A DNA stretch of 64,000 nucleotides from NCBI GenBank assembly GCA_046160865.1, contig JBJXHG010000114.1, positions 36,532-100,531 of the forward strand, in the 5' to 3' direction. Position 1 is the stretch's first letter, and each line of letters begins with the position of its first letter. Source of the stretch: JBJXHG01 sp046160865. GTDB taxonomy: Bacteria; Planctomycetota; UBA1135; GCA-002686595. Below are positions 1-8,593 of this stretch, piece by piece. The notes under the pieces are model-generated. The model saw nothing but the letters and a program-made list of their open reading frames with translations. It was not told the DNA's origin and searched no databases. The position numbers and the translations under genes were made by a program.

Positions 1-1068
1 TGCGCACCCGGCGCTCCGCTCGAGGTCGGTCTGCCGGTCGTGTGCGGTGACACGTACGTCGGACGCATCGCGAGCCTCGGCGCGCGCGCGAGCGGCGAGG
101 CGCGCGTCACGTTGATCACCGCGGATACGTTCCGCGTCGGCGGCCGCGCGGCCGTTGCGCCGTCCGCGCCCGATTCGACGCCGCCACGCACCGTGCTGCA
201 TTCGCACGCGCAGATCGTCGCCGGCGGCCTCGCCGTGAATCCGGTGGAGGATCCGGCGGGCATCTACATCGCCGTGCGTGCGCCGAGCGAGCGCGACCTC
301 GCACACGGCACCGTGCGCGCCGGCGAGCTCGGCCGCGGCGACGCACCGGCCGCGCTCGCCGAAGGCTTTCGACTCGGCGAGCTCGTGCGCTACTCCGTCA
401 ATGGCGTGCCGGTGCTCGCGCTGCGCGCGGATCTCGACTACGAGCGCGGTCTCGCGCAGGTCGTCGTGCTCGCGCCACCGACGCGCGAGATCCCCGAGCC
501 GGTGTTGCTCGGCGGGCGCTTCGGCGCCGAGCACTGGATCCCGGCGCGCTTCGCGCTCGCTGGCGATCCGTCGCACTGGCGCGACAGTCGCGTGCTGTGC
601 GCCGGACGCCGCGACAAGATCGAGCCGCGCGCCGTCGTCGCCGCCGGAGCGCGCTACCTCGGCTCCGTCGTGACGGTCGGCGAGTTCTCCTCCGAAGTCG
701 CGTTGCTCGGCGATCCGGGTCTTTCCATCAAGGTGCTCGCTGCGGCACGCAACGGAAGCGAAGCGCACATTCCGCTGCCGCTCGGCCGCATGACTTCGAT
801 CGGACGCGACCCTTCGAGCGGCGAAGTCCTGCTGCGCTGGGACGCGCCGATCCCGGTGCTGGGCGCGACCGACCCGCGTGCATCGGTGCCCGCGCTCTTG
901 TTCACGGGATCCGGCGATCCCGACGTGCCGGCCGGACTCTGGCTCGGCGAGGCCGACTTGCCGCGCGGACGCGGACCGTTCGTGCTGCGCGTGCGCGTAG
1001 CGGGGCCCGTCGCGGGACTGCAGACGGTGCACGTGCTCCGCAAGACGCCCCCCCAGGCGAAGCCATGA
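1..1068 (+). CDS. mreC: Rod shape-determining protein MreC, 5' end cut off by the window
   Basis: The reading frame is open from base 1, so the N-terminus (transmembrane helix and coiled coil) lies outside the window and 355 residues are visible. The piece begins LEVGLPVVCGDTYVGRIASLG, which matches the start of the MreC beta-barrel core, and a second barrel-like segment follows. MreC is a periplasmic scaffold that links the MreB cytoskeleton to the RodA/PBP2 peptidoglycan synthase. Sequence similarity alone is weak in this family, so the call rests heavily on the following mreD, PBP2 and rodA genes in canonical order. The stop at 1066-1068 is 16 bp before mreD, and an internal GTG at 40 is not the true start. 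mreB probably lies upstream, outside the window. Confidence 0.75.
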   Translation, partial: CAPGAPLEVGLPVVCGDTYVGRIASLGARASGEARVTLITADTFRVGGRAAVAPSAPDSTPPRTVLHSHAQIVAGGLAVNPVEDPAGIYIAVRAPSERDLAHGTVRAGELGRGDAPAALAEGFRLGELVRYSVNGVPVLALRADLDYERGLAQVVVLAPPTREIPEPVLLGGRFGAEHWIPARFALAGDPSHWRDSRVLCAGRRDKIEPRAVVAAGARYLGSVVTVGEFSSEVALLGDPGLSIKVLAAARNGSEAHIPLPLGRMTSIGRDPSSGEVLLRWDAPIPVLGATDPRASVPALLFTGSGDPDVPAGLWLGEADLPRGRGPFVLRVRVAGPVAGLQTVHVLRKTPPQAKP

Positions 1069-1084
1069 GCTCGGAGGCGAAGCC

Positions 1085-1600
1085 GTGAACGCCGCGCGCT
1101 CGCTCGGCTTCGTGCTGTTCACCGTGTGGGCCGTGTGGCTCGCGGGGATCCAAGGCTCCGTCGTCGCCGTCAGTCCGGCGGCGCGCTGGATCCCGGACCT
1201 CTTGCTCGTGCTCGTGGCGAGCGTCGTCGCGCGCCTGGAAACCACCGATGCGCCCTGGCTCGCACTGTGCGCCGCGCTCGCGCGCGCGAGCGTCGCGCCC
1301 GAGCCGCCGGTCGCGTTGCTCGCCGGCTTCCTAGGTGTCATCGCGATCGCGCTCGGCGTGCGCTCGGTGGTCGAGATCACCGGACCGCTGTGGCGCGCGG
1401 TCGTCGCGGCCGCGATGGTGATCGCTCTGGACGCGTGGCTCGTGTGCGTGCACCGCGTGCGCGTTCCGGAGTCGTCCGTCTCGCTCTCGATCTTCGCGGG
1501 CGTCTCGGTGGCGCTGAGCTCGGGAGTCCTCGCGCTGCTCCTCGGTCCGCTCTTCGCGCGCTTGCCCGGCCTGACGCCGCTGAGGAGGCGCCGGTGGTAG
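1085..1600 (+). CDS. mreD: Rod shape-determining protein MreD-like membrane protein
   Basis: This 171-residue protein is almost entirely hydrophobic, with about five predicted membrane helices and an Arg-rich cytoplasmic tail (PLRRRRW). That is the size and topology of MreD, which sits in the inner membrane and binds MreC. It starts at GTG 1085 behind a GGAGG at 1073-1077. The sequence is too divergent for a motif-based call, so the name comes from its place between mreC and PBP2. The stop codon (1598-1600) lies inside the start of the PBP2 gene, a 7 bp overlap that suggests translational coupling. Confidence 0.7.
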   Translation: MNAARSLGFVLFTVWAVWLAGIQGSVVAVSPAARWIPDLLLVLVASVVARLETTDAPWLALCAALARASVAPEPPVALLAGFLGVIAIALGVRSVVEITGPLWRAVVAAAMVIALDAWLVCVHRVRVPESSVSLSIFAGVSVALSSGVLALLLGPLFARLPGLTPLRRRRW

Positions 1601-4600
1601 CGCAACGCCGCTTCGGCCCACTGCTCCTGATCGTGTTCGCGGGACTTGCGGCGCTGCTCGCGCGCTCGTTCCAGATCCAGGTGTTCGAACGCTCCGTCTG
1701 GGCCGGGCAAGCGGCGAGCTTGCTGCGCTCCTCGAAAGTCGTGCCGTATCACCGCGGCGCGATCCTCGATCGCAACGGACGCCCGCTCGTGCGGGACGAC
1801 GACGCACACGAGGTCGAGTTCTGCTACCGCGATTTTCGCCGCGGACATCCGATCGGCGCGGTCGCGCACGCGCGCTCGGTGCTCGAGATGCGCTGCGTGC
1901 CGCTCGCGGAGGCGTCGGCGCGGCTGGAGTCGTACGCCGCCGAAATCCTCGCGCTGTCGCCGGCCGCGATCGCCGCATTCGCGCGCGGCGAGTCGCTCGC
2001 GACCGCGAGCTTCGTCGTCCCGCCCGCGAGCGGCGCGAACGAACGCCGCAGCGCACGCGCATCGGATCTGCGCTTCTACGTCGGCGCGCTGCTGCAGGTG
2101 CGGCCGGACGAGCACAAGTGGATGCGCCTGAAGCCGGAGCATCCGGACTTCGCACTCTCGTACCTCGAGAAGTTCGCCCGCGAGCGCGGACGCACGCCGC
2201 AAGAGCTGCTCGGCGACGTCGAGCGCGAGCTCGCGGCGGCGCGCGCGGACTTCACGGAGCTCGCCGAGCTGCTCGCACAGGACTCCGCAGTGCGCGCGGG
2301 CGCGGGCGGCGTCGCACCGCTCGAGATCCTGACGGAAGCGATCGAGGCGCAGCGTGCGGCGGCCGAAGACGCGACGGCCGACGAGCTCTTCGTGCTCGCG
2401 TGCGGTTTCGCGCCGGGGCGCATCTCGAGCGCGAGCCTCGCGCGCGTGTTCGATCTGCGCTGGATCGCCGGCGTGCTCTGTTGGGACGACGTGCGCGCGC
2501 GCGCTTGGACCGCGAGCCGCCGGCGCGCGCACCTGCGCGATCTCACGGAGCTCACGGCGACGCGCATCCTGTCGCAGGTCGAGCTCGTCGACGATCCGAG
2601 CGCGCGCGGCGAACGCCTGCTCGACGAGCTCGCGCAGTGCGTCGCCGCGGTGCGCGAGCGGCGCTCCGTCCTCGACGCGCCGCCGTCGTGGCGCGACCTC
2701 GACGAGCTCGACGTGCTCTCGGAGCTCGACACGCTGTTCGAACGGCCCGCGGCGCGCGCGCGCGTCGACCTGTCGCAAGTGGCGCTGCTCGATCCCGAGT
2801 TCGCGGGCGCGGCGCGCGAGCTCGACGATCCATGGCTCGCCGTCGGGCTGGTCGCGGAGCTCGCGGGCGTCGCCGCGATCGATGCGCGCTCGGCCGGCGA
2901 CGCGCGCGACGCCGCCGAGCGCTGGCGCAAGCTCGCGCAGGAGCCGCGCGGGATGGAGAGCGCCGAGGCGCGGCGCGAGCTCGTCGCGTTGCTCGTCGCG
3001 CTGGACGAGCAGCTCGCGCGCGCGGCCGACAAGGTGCTCGCACAGCTCTGTCCGCCGCTCGGCGACGGAGCGCTCGCGGCGCTCGCGATCTCGGAGGGGC
3101 GTTCGACACGCGCGCTGCAGCAACAGGACTACGTGCTGCGCGAGGAGCAAAATCGCCGCGTCGCGATCTCGCGCGCGCCGAGCTACGCGCTCGTGCACCG
3201 GCTCGAGCGCTATCCCGAGCGGCACCGCGGCTTCGAGGTGCGCGAGACGACGCGCCGCGCCGCGACCGCGTTCGACAAGGACGGTGGACCGCTCGCGACG
3301 CACTTGATCGGACGCGTGCGGCGTCCGTCGCTGACCGATCTCTTCTCGCAGGTGCGCGACGAGAAGCGGCTCGCGAGCCTGCAATACAAGGAGATCCGCA
3401 CGCGCGCCGACGAGGACGAGATCCGCGCGCTCGCGGCGCGCTTGTTCCGCTCCGACGAGAACTTTGGCGATCGCGGCGTGGAGGCGTACTTCGACGCGGA
3501 GCTGCGCGGGCGCTACGGCTATCGCGAGACGGAGAATCGCCGTCGCGGCGATGCGCCGGCGAGCGCGCTGTTCCAATCGCCCGTCGACGGCCAGGACATC
3601 GTGCTCACGATCGACGAGGAGCTGCAGCGTGCCGCGCAGGAGACGCTCGCGCATCCCGAGTTGCCGTCCGATCCGCAGACCGACCGCATGTGGTTCTTGC
3701 ATCCCGTCGGCGCGATCGTGCTGCTCGCGCCGGATGGTGAGGTGCTCGCGGCGGCATCCGAGCCGACGCGCGGCGGCGAGCCGCCGACGCCCGGCCGCGG
3801 CGTCGAGCGCACGCACTCGCGCGAGCGCACGTTGTCGCGCCCGACGTTCACGCCGCCGGGCTCGGTGTTCAAGCCGTTCGTGGCCGCGTTCGCGCTCGAT
3901 CGACTCGGCTTCGATCCGGGGACGCGCTACGCGTGCGTGCCGATCGACGACGGCGGACCTGGCTACGTCGATTTGCACTGCCATTCGCTGCACGTCGAGT
4001 GCGATCTCGAGCGCGCGCTCGAAGTCTCGTGCAACTCGTTCTTCGCGCACCTCGGCGAGACGTATCCGCCGGAGAAGCTGCTCGAGATGGCGCACGTCTT
4101 CGGCTTCGGCGAGCCGACCGGCATCCGTCACTTGGGCACGAGCGGCCGCTCTGGATTGCGCGAGGATTGGCGCTTCCACGCCGAGACGAAGCTCGTCGCG
4201 GAGCTCGGCGAGCCGTCGCGGCGGCGCCGCTTCGCGAACGGCCTCGCCGTCATGGAAGCGACGCCGATGCAAGTCGCGCGCGCGACGGCCGGGCTGCTGA
4301 CGGGCGAGCTGCCGGAAGTGCGGATCGTGCGCTCGATCGGCGGCGTGCCGGTGTCCGGCGCATCGCGTCCGCTCGGATTGTCCGAAGCGAGCCTCGCGTT
4401 CGTGCGCCGCGCGATGGAGGGCGTCGTCGAGGACATGGGCGGCTCCGCGTACGGCAAGGGACTCGATCGCGGAACACTCGGCTTCCGCGTCGCGGCGAAG
4501 ACGGGCAGCGGAGACTACGCGGCGTTCGTCGCGAGCCCCGAGCAGACGCCCGACGACCGCGCCGACATGGAGGCCGACAAAGTGCGCAAGCACACCTGGC

Positions 4601-4815
4601 TCGCAGGTTGGTTCCCGTCCGACGCGCCGAAGGCCGTCGTCGTCGTGTTCCTGCACGACGTGTCGAAGACCGCGAGCCACACCGCGGTCTATGTCGCCGG
4701 TCAGTTCCTGAGGAGCGAGGCGGTGCGGCGGTTCGTCGCCGGTAAGCCGCACACGACTTCGTCCGCGCCGGCGGCGAACGCGCCGCGCGCGGTCACCGAG
4801 GAGGAAGCGCGGTGA
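1594..4815 (+). CDS. mrdA: Penicillin-binding protein 2 (peptidoglycan D,D-transpeptidase) with a large insertion
   Basis: Class B penicillin-binding protein that cross-links peptidoglycan during cell elongation as partner of RodA. Residues 8-24 form the N-terminal membrane anchor, and HRGAILDRNG (about 53-61) is the usual class B signature. The transpeptidase domain carries all three catalytic motifs: S757-V-F-K760, S812-C-N814 and K969-T-G971. The protein is 1073 residues, against about 630 for Escherichia coli PBP2. The excess, roughly 430 residues, lies between the N-terminal signature and the transpeptidase domain and is rich in Ala, Arg, Glu and Leu (helical). The start GTG 1594 follows GAGGAGG at 1582-1588. 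The open frame extends upstream to 1126 but only over mreD, so the longer version is rejected. The gene overlaps rodA by 4 bp. Confidence 0.9.
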   Translation: MVAQRRFGPLLLIVFAGLAALLARSFQIQVFERSVWAGQAASLLRSSKVVPYHRGAILDRNGRPLVRDDDAHEVEFCYRDFRRGHPIGAVAHARSVLEMRCVPLAEASARLESYAAEILALSPAAIAAFARGESLATASFVVPPASGANERRSARASDLRFYVGALLQVRPDEHKWMRLKPEHPDFALSYLEKFARERGRTPQELLGDVERELAAARADFTELAELLAQDSAVRAGAGGVAPLEILTEAIEAQRAAAEDATADELFVLACGFAPGRISSASLARVFDLRWIAGVLCWDDVRARAWTASRRRAHLRDLTELTATRILSQVELVDDPSARGERLLDELAQCVAAVRERRSVLDAPPSWRDLDELDVLSELDTLFERPAARARVDLSQVALLDPEFAGAARELDDPWLAVGLVAELAGVAAIDARSAGDARDAAERWRKLAQEPRGMESAEARRELVALLVALDEQLARAADKVLAQLCPPLGDGALAALAISEGRSTRALQQQDYVLREEQNRRVAISRAPSYALVHRLERYPERHRGFEVRETTRRAATAFDKDGGPLATHLIGRVRRPSLTDLFSQVRDEKRLASLQYKEIRTRADEDEIRALAARLFRSDENFGDRGVEAYFDAELRGRYGYRETENRRRGDAPASALFQSPVDGQDIVLTIDEELQRAAQETLAHPELPSDPQTDRMWFLHPVGAIVLLAPDGEVLAAASEPTRGGEPPTPGRGVERTHSRERTLSRPTFTPPGSVFKPFVAAFALDRLGFDPGTRYACVPIDDGGPGYVDLHCHSLHVECDLERALEVSCNSFFAHLGETYPPEKLLEMAHVFGFGEPTGIRHLGTSGRSGLREDWRFHAETKLVAELGEPSRRRRFANGLAVMEATPMQVARATAGLLTGELPEVRIVRSIGGVPVSGASRPLGLSEASLAFVRRAMEGVVEDMGGSAYGKGLDRGTLGFRVAAKTGSGDYAAFVASPEQTPDDRADMEADKVRKHTWLAGWFPSDAPKAVVVVFLHDVSKTASHTAVYVAGQFLRSEAVRRFVAGKPHTTSSAPAANAPRAVTEEEAR

Positions 4816-6017
4816 GCGAGTCGAAACGGGTCGCGAGCCTCGACGGAGCGCCGCGTCGTGCGCTGTCGCTCGCGGCGGTGCGCTGGCTCGCGCTCGACTG
4901 GCACGTGCTCGCCGTCGCGGGACTCTTGCTCGGCATCGGGCTCTCGTTCCTCGACGCGATGCGCGACGCCGACGACTTGTTCGGCCGCGGTGGCATCAAC
5001 TTCGCCGGCCACGTGCAGAAGCTCGTGCTGACGCTGCCGTTCTTCGTGCTCGCGCTGTCGGTGCGGCCGCGCTGGCTGCGGCGCAACGCGTACCTCGTGT
5101 ACGGCGCGACGCTCGTGCTGCTCTTGCTCGTGCCGGTGCTCGGTGAGTCGCGCAACGGCGCGCGTCGTTGGATCCCGCTGTTCGGCGCGTTCGATCTGCA
5201 GCCGAGCGAGCTCGCGAAGCTCGGAGTCATCCTCGCGCTGTCGCGCGCGCTCTACCGCAATCGCTTACAGCGTCCGCGCGATTTCTGGCCGCCGCTCCTC
5301 GTCGCGCTCGTGCCGATGGGACTCGTCGCGCTGCAACCCGATCTCGGCACGTCGCTGACGATCGTGCCGATCACGCTCGGTCTCTTGTACTTGGCCGGCG
5401 CGCGCGCCGCAGTGCCCGTGCGCTTCCTGCTCGGCGCGGCGATCGTCGGCTTCCTCGTGTGGAAGTTCCGCTTCGGCGTGCACGACTACCAGATGCAGCG
5501 CATCGACACGTGGCTCGCGGGCTTCCGCGCGCAAGACCTGATCGATGCGCGCAGCGGACCGGCGTTCCACAGCTATCACGCGCGCGTCGCCGTGGGGAAC
5601 GGCGGGCTGTTCGGCACCGGGCTCGGACAGGGCATCGCGAACCAGGGCGGCTATCTGCCGGAGCGCGACTGCGATTCGATCTTCGCCGTCGTCGCCGAGG
5701 AAGCGGGCTGGCTCGGCTCCGCGGTCGTGCTCGCTCTCTACGCGCTCCTCATCGCGTTGCTCATGGGCAGCGCGAGCGGTGTGCGCGACCGCTTCTCGCG
5801 CCTCGTCGTCGGCGGCATCGCGCTGTACTTCAGCGCGCATCTCTTCATCCACGTCGGCGTGAACTTGGGGCTGATCCCGATGACGGGGCTCACGCTGCCG
5901 CTGTTCTCGACCGGCGGATCGTCGCTGCTCGTCACGTTCCTCGCGCTCGGTCTCGCGCTCGGTCTCGCGTCGCACCACGAGCCGTCGCTCGACAAGGATT
6001 CGTTCCGCGAGTACTGA
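4812..6017 (+). CDS. rodA: SEDS-family peptidoglycan glycosyltransferase RodA
   Basis: Ten-helix membrane protein of 401 residues that polymerises lipid II into glycan strands in the elongasome, paired with the preceding PBP2. Family motifs are clear: QPSELAKLG, GNGGLFGTGLGQG, PERDCDSIFAVVAEEAGWLGS and TGLTLPLFSTGGSSLL. The start is GTG 4812, overlapping the PBP2 stop in GTGA. The first 30 residues are a basic cytoplasmic leader. The gene ends the mre operon. The next gene is convergent, 51 bp away, with no clear intrinsic terminator between them. Confidence 0.92.
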   Translation: MSESKRVASLDGAPRRALSLAAVRWLALDWHVLAVAGLLLGIGLSFLDAMRDADDLFGRGGINFAGHVQKLVLTLPFFVLALSVRPRWLRRNAYLVYGATLVLLLLVPVLGESRNGARRWIPLFGAFDLQPSELAKLGVILALSRALYRNRLQRPRDFWPPLLVALVPMGLVALQPDLGTSLTIVPITLGLLYLAGARAAVPVRFLLGAAIVGFLVWKFRFGVHDYQMQRIDTWLAGFRAQDLIDARSGPAFHSYHARVAVGNGGLFGTGLGQGIANQGGYLPERDCDSIFAVVAEEAGWLGSAVVLALYALLIALLMGSASGVRDRFSRLVVGGIALYFSAHLFIHVGVNLGLIPMTGLTLPLFSTGGSSLLVTFLALGLALGLASHHEPSLDKDSFREY

Positions 6018-6068
6018 CCTCGGGCCGCGACGGCGTCTTCGGACGTGCTGCGAGCGTTCGCCGCGCGC

Positions 6069-6632
6069 TCAGAACGAGATCGAGAGCCCGAGCACCATGC
6101 CGTCCACGGTCCACGCGGGACCGAAGCTGGCGTTCACGCGCGATCGTCGCGCCCAAGCGTCGCTGTCGAGGCTCGGATCCGTCGAGTAGAGCTCGAGCGT
6201 GACGCCGCGCGAGAGCTCCTCCCAGTACGCGCGCTCGTCCGCGAGCCGCGTGACGTCGACGAACATGCCGGGCGGATAGATCGCGGGGTCGCGGTAGCGC
6301 TCGGATGGAGCGACGCCGTTCGACAGCGACGATCGGCGCTGCGGCGCAGCGGATGCGGCGCGTGCGCGCGGGTGCAGCAGGACGACGTCGGCATCCTGAG
6401 CAGCGGGCACGTCGACGAACGGGAGCGGGATCGCGAGCACGCGTTGCGCGGAACTCGGCACGAGCGGGTCCAAGTCCGCGGGTACGAGCAGTGGCGTCCA
6501 GTGCGGCGCGACTTCCGGCGTGAGCGACAGCGCCTCCGTCCACGGCTGCTCGTCGACATCGCTGCGCACGCTGGCGCACCCCGCCGATAGCGCGAGGAAG
6601 ATCGACATCGCCCGCGTGCTCGAGTTCGCCAC
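6069..6632 (-). CDS. Putative lipoprotein of unknown function
   Basis: The family is not recognised. The proposed start, GTG at 6632, sits 5 nt after a perfect GGAGG and gives 187 residues. The N-terminus (MANSSTRAMSIFLALSAGC) reads as a short lipoprotein signal with lipobox LSAGC. The frame is open much further upstream (to 6851), but that part is Arg-rich, has no signal peptide and looks like noncoding translation. The mature part has no cysteine cluster or catalytic motif and ends in a beta-rich, Phe-terminated segment (DGMVLGLSISF), which could hint at an outer-membrane or beta-sandwich protein. It runs convergent to rodA and divergent from the Gfo/Idh gene. Confidence 0.55.
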   Translation of the reverse strand: MANSSTRAMSIFLALSAGCASVRSDVDEQPWTEALSLTPEVAPHWTPLLVPADLDPLVPSSAQRVLAIPLPFVDVPAAQDADVVLLHPRARAASAAPQRRSSLSNGVAPSERYRDPAIYPPGMFVDVTRLADERAYWEELSRGVTLELYSTDPSLDSDAWARRSRVNASFGPAWTVDGMVLGLSISF

Positions 6633-6783
6633 CAAGTCCTCCACCGCCTGCCCGCGCAGGTCGCCTGTCCGGCGCTGCATGGGTTGCATCGGAGCGCGAG
6701 CGCGCGCGCCTTGATGGCGTTCTCGTACAGAGATCCAATGGCGCGCCCGCACGGGTCCGAAACAGGCCCGTGGGCCGCCACGC

Positions 6784-7956
6784 ATGCGAAAAACGAAAGC
6801 CGTCGCTCTCCCGCCTGCCCTCCCCATCGCCTTGATCGGGCAGAAGTTCATGGGGCGCGCTCACGCCAACGCGTGGGGACAAGCCGGCCGCTTCTTCGAG
6901 CTCGCGCGCCGGCCGTACGTGCACACTGCGGCGGCACGCGACGCGCGCGAGCTGGCCGCGTTCGCGGCGCGCTTCGAGATCGCGAAGACGACGAGCGATT
7001 GGCGCACGATCGCGGAGGACGAGGAGGTCGAGCTCGTCGACATCGCGACGCCGAACGACGCGCACGCGGAGATGTCGATCGCGATGCTCGCAGCCGGCAA
7101 GCACGTCGCGTGCGAGAAGCCGCTCGCGGGCACGCTCGCGGACGCGCGCGCGATGCGCGACGCAGCCGCGCAGTCGAAGCGCCGAACGTTCGTGTGGTTC
7201 AACTACCGCCGCTGCCCGGCGATCGGGCTCGCGTGGCAGCTCTTGCGCGAGAGGAAGCTCGGCCGCATCTACCACGTGCGCGCGCAATATCTACAGAGCT
7301 GGGGCGGCCCCGAGACGCCGCTCTCGTGGCGCTTCCAGAAGAAGCACGCCGGGAGTGGCGCGCACGGCGATCTCAACGCGCACCTCGTCGACCTCGCGCG
7401 CTTCCTGCTCGACGACGAGATCGTCGAGGTGCACGGCGCCGTCGCGCGCACGTTCATCGCAGAGCGCGTGGCGCCGGGCACGAAGAAAAAAGGCCAGAGC
7501 GACGTCGACGACGCGACGCTCTTCCTCGCGAGCTTTGGATCCGGCGCGCTCGCGAGCTTCGAGGCCACGCGACTCGCGACCGGCAACCTGAACGCGAACT
7601 CGATCGAGATCGACGGCGAGAAGGGAGCCTTGCGTTTCGAGTTCGAGCGCATGAACGAGTTGCACTACTACGACGCGACGACCGGTCCGCGCACGGCGGG
7701 CTGGACACGGATCGTTGCGACGTCGGCGGCCGGGAATCATCCGTACGCGGCGAATTGGTGGCCCGATGCGCACATGCTCGGCTACGAGCACGGCTTCACG
7801 AACATGGCCGCCGACATCGTGCGCGTGCTGACGGGGGAGAAGCCAGTGCTGCCGCTGCCGGATTTCGCCGACGCGTATGAGACGCAACGCGTCTTGGAGG
7901 CGGCGATGGTGTCGGCGCGGGAGCGGTGCGGCGTTGCGATGACGAGCGTGACGTAG
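6784..7956 (+). CDS. Gfo/Idh/MocA-family NAD(P)-dependent oxidoreductase
   Basis: 390 residues. The N-terminal Rossmann domain starts at ALPIALIGQKFMGRAHANAW, and the hallmark EKP motif (HVACEKPLAGTLADA) occurs near residue 115. The C-terminal Gfo/Idh domain carries the substrate-side pattern GAHGDLNAHLVDLARFL near residue 195, with the catalytic Asp/His pair. Such enzymes oxidise or reduce sugars and cyclitols, often at C3. It lies near a xylose-isomerase-like enzyme, a symporter and a DUF1080 protein, which suggests keto-sugar metabolism. The exact substrate cannot be read from the sequence. The start ATG 6784 is taken because the family begins a few residues before the nucleotide-binding strand. 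Confidence 0.85.
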   Translation: MRKTKAVALPPALPIALIGQKFMGRAHANAWGQAGRFFELARRPYVHTAAARDARELAAFAARFEIAKTTSDWRTIAEDEEVELVDIATPNDAHAEMSIAMLAAGKHVACEKPLAGTLADARAMRDAAAQSKRRTFVWFNYRRCPAIGLAWQLLRERKLGRIYHVRAQYLQSWGGPETPLSWRFQKKHAGSGAHGDLNAHLVDLARFLLDDEIVEVHGAVARTFIAERVAPGTKKKGQSDVDDATLFLASFGSGALASFEATRLATGNLNANSIEIDGEKGALRFEFERMNELHYYDATTGPRTAGWTRIVATSAAGNHPYAANWWPDAHMLGYEHGFTNMAADIVRVLTGEKPVLPLPDFADAYETQRVLEAAMVSARERCGVAMTSVT

Positions 7957-7969
7957 CGCTACGTCACGC
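7946..7969. repeat. Perfect 24-bp palindrome across two convergent stop codons
   Basis: The half-site GCGTGACGTAGC is followed directly by its exact reverse complement. The palindrome contains the stop of the Gfo/Idh gene (TAG 7954-7956) and the stop of the YgiT-type gene on the other strand (TGA 7966-7964). With no loop bases and no T-tract it is not a classic intrinsic terminator. It may act as a bidirectional transcription block or a protein-binding site. Confidence 0.85.
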
Positions 7970-8212
7970 CGCGCCGCCGAAGCGTGCGACGGGCAGCGAC
8001 TTCTTGACCGACAGCTTGCGCCAATGGGCTCGAATGCGGCTGATCTCGTGGAGCGTCGCAGCCGTGAAGTACTTCTCGCCGCAAGCTGGGCATGCGATGA
8101 GCGGGAGATTGCTGATGAGGAACAACTGCTTTCCGCTGCCGAAGCTGCGCGTGACTCGTCGCACGCGAGCGCCCTTCTTGCCGCAATTGTCGCAGATGGC
8201 CATGAGTGTCAC
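7964..8212 (-). CDS. YgiT-type zinc-finger protein (antitoxin-like)
   Basis: 82 residues with two CxxC pairs (ICDNCGKKG near the N-terminus and CPACGEKYF near residue 43) in the arrangement of the YgiT/MqsA N-terminal zinc finger. It lacks the C-terminal helix-turn-helix of MqsA, as is usual for the short YgiT-type proteins found next to DUF4258. It is the second gene of a two-gene unit and overlaps the DUF4258 gene by 4 bp (8209-8212). By analogy with MqsRA it may be the antitoxin. That role is inferred, as few DUF4258/YgiT pairs have been tested. Confidence 0.8.
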   Translation of the reverse strand: MTLMAICDNCGKKGARVRRVTRSFGSGKQLFLISNLPLIACPACGEKYFTAATLHEISRIRAHWRKLSVKKSLPVARFGGAA

Positions 8213-8493
8213 CGCTCTTCGCGGTACGTCGTGATGATGACGAGCATATCAGGCGCTCCGAACTTGAGCACGGTGACGACGGCTTCTGATGCGAGGCGCC
8301 GTCGCACGAGGTACTTCCATTCTCGGGTCTCACGATCTCGTTGCCGCTCGACGATCGTTCCCATCAACACGCAATACTCGATTTCCGCGAGAGTCAGGTC
8401 GTCGTCCACCATCTCCGCGAAGCCGTGAATAGTCATGACATAGCGGCCGCGTCGGATCAGATTGCGCATCCGCCAGTGTGCGCGCTCGAACAT
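8209..8493 (-). CDS. DUF4258-domain protein (toxin-like)
   Basis: The core MRNLIRRGRYVMTIHGFAEMVDDDLTLAEIEYCVLMG followed by IVERQRDRETREWKYLV matches DUF4258, a small RelE/BrnT-like fold often coupled to a YgiT-type zinc-finger gene. The start is uncertain. ATG 8493 gives 94 residues. ATG 8553 would add about 20 residues of unusual composition, and ATG 8469 would start exactly at the conserved core. No start has a strong ribosome-binding site. The gene is divergent from the sugar isomerase and overlaps its partner by 4 bp. The toxin role is inferred from family pairing. Confidence 0.78.
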   Translation of the reverse strand: MFERAHWRMRNLIRRGRYVMTIHGFAEMVDDDLTLAEIEYCVLMGTIVERQRDRETREWKYLVRRRLASEAVVTVLKFGAPDMLVIITTYREER

Positions 8494-8593
8494 GAGGCGG
8501 CACGGCGCGTCGCGGTCGGCCTCGCCGGTGCCGCCCGTGCGGACGATCGGCATGCTCCGTGGTAGCTTCTCGCTTCACCGGAATTCGTCGACC

